From positions 1 to 10,935 of the forward strand of contig JAEWPX010000125.1 of NCBI GenBank assembly GCA_023399375.1: a DNA stretch of 10,935 nucleotides. The letters run 5' to 3'. Every line of letters starts with the position of its first letter. Positions within the stretch are counted from its first letter, which is position 1. The stretch comes from Pseudomonadota bacterium. Lineage in GTDB: Bacteria > Desulfobacterota > Desulfovibrionia > Desulfovibrionales > Desulfovibrionaceae. A model generated the notes under the pieces. That model worked only from the letters and a program-made list of their open reading frames with translations, had not been told where the DNA came from and did not search any database. A program made the position numbers and the translations under genes. Positions 6,804 through 10,935 of this stretch are shown here, in pieces.

Positions 6804-6866
6804 GTGAAATCCCACTCCTTGCCTGGCGCAGGGGAAATTTGCTATTTTCGGAAAAAGAAGCGGCCC

Positions 6867-7397
6867 ATGAAAATTTCCCCCAGACAGCAGGATATCCTCA
6901 AGGCCGCTGCGGCCTTCGCCACGGTGGAACGCTACCAGGGAACCCTGCCCAGGCGGCAGGCCCTGCTCTACGCCAAGGACGACCTCCGCGTCCTGGACGA
7001 CGCGGGGCTGCTCGAATGCGTCAAGCTGTCCTATCCCTGCGGCCGGAGCATGGCCGGCTGGCGGCTGACCGAGGCGGGAAGGTCGGCCCTGCCCGAGCCC
7101 GAAGCCGCGGACGAGCCGGAACTGCTGCCCGAGCATCTGCGCATTTTAAACGACGTCTACCATTATTCGCGCCTCTCGGCCTTTCGCGGCATGATGCCCC
7201 AGGATCTGGCCCGGCGGCAGTTCGACAAGGACGACCTGGAAGACCTCTTCAGCCACGGCTACCTGCTGCGCATCCGCATCAAGACGGACGGCAAGGCCAA
7301 GGGCTGGGTGGTCTCCAACAAGGGGCTTCACGCCCTGCGCCGCAGCCAGGGCAAGACGACGCCGAACGCCGCGCTTTCGGGAACGGAATCGGCATAA
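6867..7397 (+). CDS. protein with two tandem winged-helix-like repeats, divergent from the dsr operon
   Basis: I do not recognise the family of this 176-residue soluble protein. It has an internal duplication. The first unit has KDDLRVLDDAGLL (37-49), then GWRLTEAGRSAL (64-75). The second has KDDLEDLFSHGYLL (121-134), then GWVVSNKGLHAL (146-157). Each ends in the recognition-helix, beta-wing and G-x-x-A-L pattern common in winged helix-turn-helix proteins, so DNA binding is plausible, as is a protein-protein role. The linker (76-88) is Glu/Pro-rich. I chose the ATG at 6867; an in-frame GTG at 6804 would add 21 residues that lack similarity to either unit and would run over the likely promoter. 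The ribosome site (AGAAG, six nt upstream) is weak. It is transcribed away from the dsr operon, a common arrangement for a local regulator. Confidence 0.7.
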   Translation: MKISPRQQDILKAAAAFATVERYQGTLPRRQALLYAKDDLRVLDDAGLLECVKLSYPCGRSMAGWRLTEAGRSALPEPEAADEPELLPEHLRILNDVYHYSRLSAFRGMMPQDLARRQFDKDDLEDLFSHGYLLRIRIKTDGKAKGWVVSNKGLHALRRSQGKTTPNAALSGTESA

Positions 7398-7639
7398 CGT
7401 CGGGCCTGCGCAGTTCGTCTTTCCGCATCTCCCCCCTTGTCGCCGCGGTATGCGGCATTCCTGTGCCGGGACAGGTGCAGAGGAGGCCGCACGTATGCCG
7501 AAACACCCTGTTTCGTGCCGTGTTGCGGCCGTCATGGCCGCCTTGCATGCGCCGCCCGCGGAAAACATCGGAAATACCTGTGGGAAATGCCGTCCTTCCT
7601 GTGCTAGGACATTAGAAACTCCAGCACGGAGGAACAGAC
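7398..7639 (+). other. 242-bp gap without a supported gene
   Basis: It contains three short inverted repeats: GCCGC/GCGGC (7442-7456), CCTGT/ACAGG (7460-7475) and a perfect 6-bp stem GCGGCC/GGCCGC with 5-nt loop (7525-7541). None is followed by a T tract, so none is a clear terminator. AGGAGG at 7481-7486 precedes an ATG at 7495, but that frame runs out of phase through the next gene. I found no convincing promoter. GGAGG at 7628-7632 is the ribosome site of the amidohydrolase. Confidence 0.6.
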
Positions 7640-9349
7640 ATGGTCCGTTTCCCCTTCTCCCTGCTCCTGCTCCTGGCCGTCGCCCTTCCCTTTCCCGCCC
7701 GGGCAGCCGCGCCCCCGGACGTCATCTTCCACAACGGCGTCATCGCGACCATGTCCCCCGCCGGAACTGTCCAGGCCGTGGCCGTGACGGGCGGCAAATT
7801 CACGGCCGCGGGCGCGGAAAAAGACATCCTCGCCCTGGCGGGACCCGACACGAGGCTTGCCGACCTCGGCGGCCGGTTCGCAAGCCCCGGCCTCATCGAC
7901 GCCCACAGCCATCCCATGGAGACCATCTACCTCAAAAACGACTGGGTGGACTGCCGCTATCCGGGCACGCCGTCCGTGACCCAGGCCCTGGCGAACATCG
8001 CGGCCTGGGCGGCCAAGACGCCGAAGGGGCAATGGATCTACGCGGCCTGCGCCTCGGCCTCTGAGAACAAGTTCAAGGAAAAACGCCTGCCCACCAAGGC
8101 CGAACTGGACAAGGCCGCGCCGGACAACCCGCTGGTCCTGGCCAACGGGGCGCACCAGGTCGTGATCAACGCGGCGGCCATCAACGCGCTCGGCATCACC
8201 AAGGGCATGACCCGGATGCCGCACGGGGCCACCGTGGTGCTCGGCCCGGACGGCGAACCCACCGGCGTCGTGCTGGACTCCCAGGCGGACATTCCCACCG
8301 ATCCGTCCCCGGCCACCCTGCAGCAGGCCTACACGACCGGCATCCAGGACCTGTGGAACGAAAACGGCTTTACCTCGGTTTTGGCCATCACCCCTGCCGC
8401 CGCCCTGCCCGTGCTGCAAAAGGTCGCGGCCTCGGGCGTGAGGCCGCACATTCGCTACACGGTTTCTGTCTGGACCGCCTCCGACGCCTCCAACATGCCC
8501 GAGAACCTGGACGCGTTCCGCATGCCGGCGAAAGCCGATCCGGCCTGGTACCGCTTCGCGGCCGTCAAGGACTGGGTCGACGGGGAAAACGACGCCCGAA
8601 GCGGCTACATGTGCGAGCAATATCTCGGCCACGACCCGGACGATCCGCCGGGCGGCCGCGGCACGCTCGTCACTCCCCAGGCCGGTGCCGACCGCTTCGC
8701 CGCCATCGCGGCGCGAAACGGCGTCATCCCCATGTTCCACTGTTCCGGCGACGCCGCCCTGGACATCGGCCTCACCGCCTACGAAACCCTCGCGGCGTCC
8801 GGCGCGCCCATGCCCCCGTTGCTGCGCATCGAGCACTTCGGCATGTTCCAGATGCATCCCGGGCAACTCGCCCGGGCCGTCGCCCTGAGAAAAAGCGGCC
8901 TGCGCGTCACGATCCAGCCCATCTGGCTCACGGAGCTGGTCAAGGCCGATTTCGCGAACATGGCGCGCGACCTGGCCGCTTCGGGATTCCGTTTCCGCAG
9001 CCTCGTCGACGCCGGTCTGGAACCGGCGGCCAGCACCGACATGACGGGCATCTACCTCGGCAACATCACGCCCATCAGGGCCATGGCGGCCTGCGTGACG
9101 CGCGAGTCCGACGCCGGATCGTTCGAACCCGAACAGGCCGTCTCGCCCGAGGACGCGTTGCGGATGTGGACGGTATGGGCGGCGGCGGCCTTGGGCGAAG
9201 CCGGCGTCAAGGGCAGCATCACGCCGGGGAAATATGCCGACATGACGGTCTATTCCGACAACCTGCTGACCATGCCCAAGGAAAAGATCAAGGACGCGAG
9301 GGTGGTGCGGACCATCGTCGGCGGCGAGACGGTCTATCAGAACGATTGA
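7640..9349 (+). CDS. secreted metal-dependent amidohydrolase, YtcJ/NfdA-like (Amidohydro_3)
   Basis: A 569-residue TIM-barrel amidohydrolase with a Sec signal: VRF, a long Leu/Ala stretch (7-16) and PARA-AAPPD, with cleavage likely near residue 22 or 23, so it acts in the periplasm or outside. Visible motifs in order: composite beta domain with GLIDAHSHPME giving the metal ligands His89 and His91; KDWVDG (310-315) with Lys310 as the likely bridging, carbamylated lysine; HCSGDAA with His367; RIEHFGM with His399; and ASTDMT with Asp467, the catalytic acid. The C-terminus GSITPGKYADMTVYS (525-539) closes the beta domain. Length fits the family (about 530-570). Relatives include N-substituted formamide deformylase; the substrate here cannot be told. 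The ATG has GGAGG seven nt upstream. It stands alone on its strand with no recognisable partner or transporter. Confidence 0.9.
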   Translation: MVRFPFSLLLLLAVALPFPARAAAPPDVIFHNGVIATMSPAGTVQAVAVTGGKFTAAGAEKDILALAGPDTRLADLGGRFASPGLIDAHSHPMETIYLKNDWVDCRYPGTPSVTQALANIAAWAAKTPKGQWIYAACASASENKFKEKRLPTKAELDKAAPDNPLVLANGAHQVVINAAAINALGITKGMTRMPHGATVVLGPDGEPTGVVLDSQADIPTDPSPATLQQAYTTGIQDLWNENGFTSVLAITPAAALPVLQKVAASGVRPHIRYTVSVWTASDASNMPENLDAFRMPAKADPAWYRFAAVKDWVDGENDARSGYMCEQYLGHDPDDPPGGRGTLVTPQAGADRFAAIAARNGVIPMFHCSGDAALDIGLTAYETLAASGAPMPPLLRIEHFGMFQMHPGQLARAVALRKSGLRVTIQPIWLTELVKADFANMARDLAASGFRFRSLVDAGLEPAASTDMTGIYLGNITPIRAMAACVTRESDAGSFEPEQAVSPEDALRMWTVWAAAALGEAGVKGSITPGKYADMTVYSDNLLTMPKEKIKDARVVRTIVGGETVYQND

Positions 9350-9350
9350 C

Positions 9351-9384
9351 CCCCGGCCCGATCGCGCTGCCGGTCGGGCCGGGG
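9351..9384 (+). terminator. strong GC hairpin after the amidohydrolase, probable terminator
   Basis: A perfect 11-bp stem (CCCCGGCCCGA at 9351-9361 with TCGGGCCGGGG at 9374-9384) begins one base after the amidohydrolase stop. No T run follows (AAGTTGCC), so it would be an atypical terminator or an RNA 3'-end stabiliser. Its symmetry means it could also act on the convergent minus-strand transcript. Confidence 0.55.
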
Positions 9385-9451
9385 AAGTTGCCGGGACGAC
9401 TCGGGTCCGCATGCGCCTGGGTGCGCACCGCGTCCGAGCGTTCACCCCGCC

Positions 9452-9482
9452 GGCCGGGCCGGCCTCAGCGGGCGGCCCGGCC
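9452..9482 (-). terminator. GC hairpin overlapping the 3' end of the 130-residue gene
   Basis: A 9-bp inverted repeat, GGCCGGGCC (9452-9460) with GGCCCGGCC (9474-9482), spans the last codons and the stop of the minus-strand gene. It has no T tract. In a convergent gap it may help stop transcription from either side, but its GC-only composition makes chance folding possible. Confidence 0.35.
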
Positions 9483-9857
9483 CGTACCGTGGTAGATCTT
9501 GGATTCGGTCTTTTCCGGCTTTTTCTGCAAATACTTGAACGTGTTGCCCGCGACGTCCGCAAACCGGCCCAGGATCGCCGGCAGATCGGACTCTCGCAAC
9601 GCGGCGGCCATGGGGGGGTGGGCCGCGAGACGCGGCGAGAGCGCGTATCCCGGAGCCTGCCCCGGCGTCAGCGCGATATCCTCGTAGTACACGTCGAACG
9701 CGTCGCCCTGCCCGGCCAGCACGCCGTTGACGAGCTCCAGCATGCTGTAGACGAAGAACTTCCGCACGTCGGCCGTGGATTCGGCCAAGCCCATGCTTTC
9801 GCGAAACTTCGGGGCCACTTCGCGTTCCAGCTTGGTGTGCGAGGCGATCCTGCTCAT
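9465..9857 (-). CDS. 130-residue protein of unknown function
   Basis: I do not recognise this protein. It is soluble, without cysteines, signal peptide or membrane helix. The first half is helical and charged (TKLEREVAPKFRESMGL, residues 8-24), followed by RKFFVYSMLELVNGVL (32-47), an acidic stretch FDVYYEDIALTPGQAPGY (54-71), and a basic tail with KKPEKTESKIYHGTGR (112-127). The patterned, non-repetitive composition, GC-rich codon choice and GGGAGGT four nt before the ATG at 9855-9857 say it is a real gene. A further in-frame ATG at 9890 would add 11 residues (MGKDNPNPGGS) with a poorer site. It probably ends the pncC/amphi-Trp operon, 89 nt after the amphi-Trp gene, although a hairpin lies between. 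Confidence 0.8.
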   Translation of the reverse strand: MSRIASHTKLEREVAPKFRESMGLAESTADVRKFFVYSMLELVNGVLAGQGDAFDVYYEDIALTPGQAPGYALSPRLAAHPPMAAALRESDLPAILGRFADVAGNTFKYLQKKPEKTESKIYHGTGRAAR

Positions 9858-9918
9858 AGAACCTCCCGGATTGGGGTTGTCCTTCCCCATAACGCACAAT
9901 CGCGGCGATGGGGAGTGA

Positions 9919-9942
9919 GCAGGCGGAAAAAACAACGCCTGC
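9919..9942 (-). terminator. hairpin with a U-rich loop just after the amphi-Trp gene
   Basis: A perfect 7-bp stem, GCAGGCG (9919-9925) with CGCCTGC (9936-9942), starts 4 nt past the stop. Its 10-nt loop reads TTGTTTTTTC on the minus strand. The T run is in the loop, not after the stem, so it is not a standard terminator. It may attenuate or process the message between the amphi-Trp gene and the next gene. Confidence 0.4.
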
Positions 9943-9946
9943 GAGA

Positions 9947-10204
9947 CTAGAATTCGCCGCGCAGGCTCGCGGCCTCGGGCCGGTGCGGACTCCAGGACAG
10001 CCGTACGTCCAGCCCTTCGCGGTCGCTCGCCTGGCTCGCGCGGATCTCCACGTCGAGCATCACCGCCGGCGACAGGTGCATGGAAACCCGCCCGGCCGAA
10101 AGCCCCAGGCTGCCGGCGCGCAGTTCCTGCGCCAGCCGCTCCAGCCTGTCCGCCGCCTCCCACACGCCCATCACCCCGCCCATGCGGGCCGTCTTCGTGC
10201 GCAT
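9947..10204 (-). CDS. amphi-Trp domain protein
   Basis: An 85-residue soluble protein. An amphipathic helix, AADRLERLAQELRAGSLGLS (17-36), is followed by alternating strands VSMHLSPAVMLDVEIRA (40-56) and GLDVRLSWSP (64-73), ending in the conserved Trp71. This is the layout of the amphi-Trp domain (TIGR04354), found in small proteins of bacteria and archaea and of unknown function. GGGAGG lies about five nt before the ATG at 10202-10204; upstream in-frame codons out to 10420 lie inside pncC in the wrong frame and look like shadow. It follows pncC by 76 nt and probably shares its transcript. The domain call is from memory of its pattern. Confidence 0.75.
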   Translation of the reverse strand: MRTKTARMGGVMGVWEAADRLERLAQELRAGSLGLSAGRVSMHLSPAVMLDVEIRASQASDREGLDVRLSWSPHRPEAASLRGEF

Positions 10205-10280
10205 AGACGCCTCCCCGGCCGCCTGCCGACGGCCATGCCGCGTCCTACCCGCCGCGGATGGCCGGCCGGCGTCGGCGCGG

Positions 10281-10802
10281 TTACGGCCGCATGGATTCGC
10301 CCGCTTGGGCCTCGCGCGCGCCGGCGGCCATGGCCAGCACCCCGGCCATGGCTTCGTGCGCGGCCTGGCGCTTGACGGCCAGACGGTCGCCGTCGAACTG
10401 GAAACGCTTGACCGCCACACCCTCCGGACCGTCCCAGGCCAGCCAGACCGTGCCCACGGGCTTTTGCGGCGTGCCGCCCGTGGGGCCGGCCACGCCGCTT
10501 ATGGCCACGGCCACGTCGGCGCGCATGACGCCGCGCGCGCCCCGGGCCATGGCCAACACCGTGTCCCGGCTGACCGCGCCATGGGCATCGAGCGTCGCCT
10601 GGGAAACGCCCAGCACGTCGCGCTTGACCGCGTTGGCGTAGGCCACCACCGCGCCGTTGAACCAGGCCGAGGCGCCGGACGCATCCGTGAGCACACTCGC
10701 GAGCAGCCCGCCGGTGCACGATTCGGCGCAAGCAAGCGTCCAGCCCCGCACCACGAGGGCCTCGCCGAGCCTTGCGGCCATCGCCTGCAACTTCTCCTGC
10801 AT
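10281..10802 (-). CDS. pncC: nicotinamide-nucleotide amidohydrolase, CinA C-terminal family
   Basis: A 173-residue stand-alone CinA C-terminal domain that deamidates nicotinamide mononucleotide to nicotinate mononucleotide, recycling the NMN released by NAD-dependent DNA ligase. Family motifs are clear: AESCTGGLLAS (26-36), FNGAVVAYANAVK (48-60, with Tyr55 and Lys60), GAVS (75-78), ISGVAGPTGG (101-110) and KPVGTVWLAW (114-123). Length is normal for PncC; the CinA N-terminal MoCF-like domain is absent. It is cytoplasmic. The ATG at 10800-10802 follows a G-rich site (GGGGGGAG). It heads a minus-strand set with the amphi-Trp gene and the 130-residue gene. Functional assignment is by homology; some relatives in this family have not been tested for NMN activity. 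Confidence 0.93.
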   Translation of the reverse strand: MQEKLQAMAARLGEALVVRGWTLACAESCTGGLLASVLTDASGASAWFNGAVVAYANAVKRDVLGVSQATLDAHGAVSRDTVLAMARGARGVMRADVAVAISGVAGPTGGTPQKPVGTVWLAWDGPEGVAVKRFQFDGDRLAVKRQAAHEAMAGVLAMAAGAREAQAGESMRP

Positions 10803-10935
10803 ACACTCCCCCCTGCTTCGCTCCTTTACCCCGACTAGCCGATTCCCCTGCCCTTGTCACCGCCGCGACGCCTCTCGCCTTTTCAACAATATTGTCATTC
10901 CATCCTCTCCCCCCCCTTTCGGGGTGGTCCAGGAG
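10803..10935 (-). promoter_or_regulatory. upstream region of pncC with an ACAATATTGT palindrome
   Basis: This is the only AT-rich patch in the right-hand part. A perfect 10-bp palindrome, ACAATATTGT (10886-10895), stands about 84 nt upstream of the pncC start and could be an operator or part of a promoter. No well-spaced -35/-10 pair is seen. A short CCCC-GAAA-GGGG hairpin on the minus strand (about 10914-10925) lies near the window edge. The neighbouring gene is outside the window. Confidence 0.35.

Larger units (their letters stand above)
6702..6866. promoter_or_regulatory. divergent promoter region between the dsr operon and the winged-helix gene
   Basis: This 165-bp stretch is AT-richer than its surroundings near both starts and must hold the promoters of both transcripts. 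Minus strand: TTTACA (6764-6769) is a fair -35, but the nearest -10-like sequences (GATAAG at 6744-6749, spacer 14; TAAGGA, spacer 16) are poor, so activator or other sigma use is possible. Two TTGTG half-sites (in TTTGTGC and ATTGTGAAG) recall Rex/HcpR-type half-operators but lack their second halves. Plus strand: TGCTATTTT (6840-6848) resembles an extended -10, with TTGCCT (6819-6824) 18 nt upstream. A near-palindrome at 6790-6803 is listed separately. Confidence 0.45.

Noticed and set aside
6820..6848. Sigma-54 promoter (GG-N10-GC) upstream of the winged-helix gene
   Set aside because: GG and GC elements are present, but the spacing is 14 rather than 10.
6804..6866. GTG start adding 21 residues to the winged-helix protein
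   Set aside because: The added segment shares nothing with either repeat unit and would overlap the likely promoter.
7442..7541. Riboswitch or small RNA in the gap before the amidohydrolase
   Set aside because: There are three short stems but no conserved box of any riboswitch class I know, and no terminator.
7604..9562. 652-codon open frame on the minus strand
   Set aside because: It is antisense to the amidohydrolase, which has a signal peptide and a complete active site. The antisense product is Arg/Gly/Val-rich with no domain pattern.
9858..10163. Long N-terminal extension of the 130-residue protein
   Set aside because: The extension would overlap the amphi-Trp gene and reads as low-complexity Gly/Ala/Arg; the ATG at 9857 has a good ribosome site.
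10205..10420. Upstream extension of the amphi-Trp gene
   Set aside because: It lies within pncC in another frame, and the ATG at 10204 has its own GGAGG.

Overview
This window looks like chromosomal DNA from a GC-rich sulfate-reducing bacterium of the Desulfovibrio group. The main evidence is a complete dsrMKJOP operon with a Tat-exported ferredoxin subunit, a triheme DsrJ and an HdrD-like DsrK. It also carries a DapL-type lysine/peptidoglycan gene of the kind known in that group. Strong G/C bias at third codon positions explains the very long open frames antisense to the real genes. A GC-rich lineage such as Solidesulfovibrio is my inference from composition, not something the sequence proves.

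Layout. From 1 to 6701 everything reads on the minus strand. A small RsbRD-N-like protein (6162-6701) comes first, followed closely by dsrM, dsrK, dsrJ, dsrO and dsrP (6123 down to 1009). A good intrinsic terminator (954-986) follows dsrP. Beyond it lies the 5' two thirds of dapL (869 down to the window edge), probably with its own promoter. A 165-bp divergent intergenic region (6702-6866) separates this operon from a plus-strand gene (6867-7397) encoding two tandem winged-helix-like repeats. After a 242-bp gap comes a secreted YtcJ/NfdA-like amidohydrolase (7640-9349). Two GC-rich hairpins lie in the convergent gap that follows. The right end is a minus-strand set, probably one operon, of pncC (CinA-type NMN amidohydrolase, 10802-10281), an 85-residue amphi-Trp domain protein (10204-9947) and an unrecognised 130-residue protein (9857-9465).

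How the genes work together. DsrMKJOP is the membrane complex that links quinone and periplasmic redox pools to the cytoplasmic DsrC trisulfide during dissimilatory sulfite reduction. DsrM (cytochrome b) and DsrP (NrfD-like) lie in the membrane, DsrK (Fe-S, non-cubane cluster) faces the cytoplasm, and DsrJ (triheme c) and DsrO (Fe-S) face the periplasm. Start/stop spacings of 3 to 49 nt and Shine-Dalgarno sites inside upstream genes suggest tight translational coupling.

What is least explained: the RsbRD-N-like protein heading the operon; the divergent tandem winged-helix protein beside it, a plausible but untested local regulator; the substrate of the secreted amidohydrolase; and the 130-residue protein. 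I saw no mobile element, CRISPR array, tRNA or rRNA.
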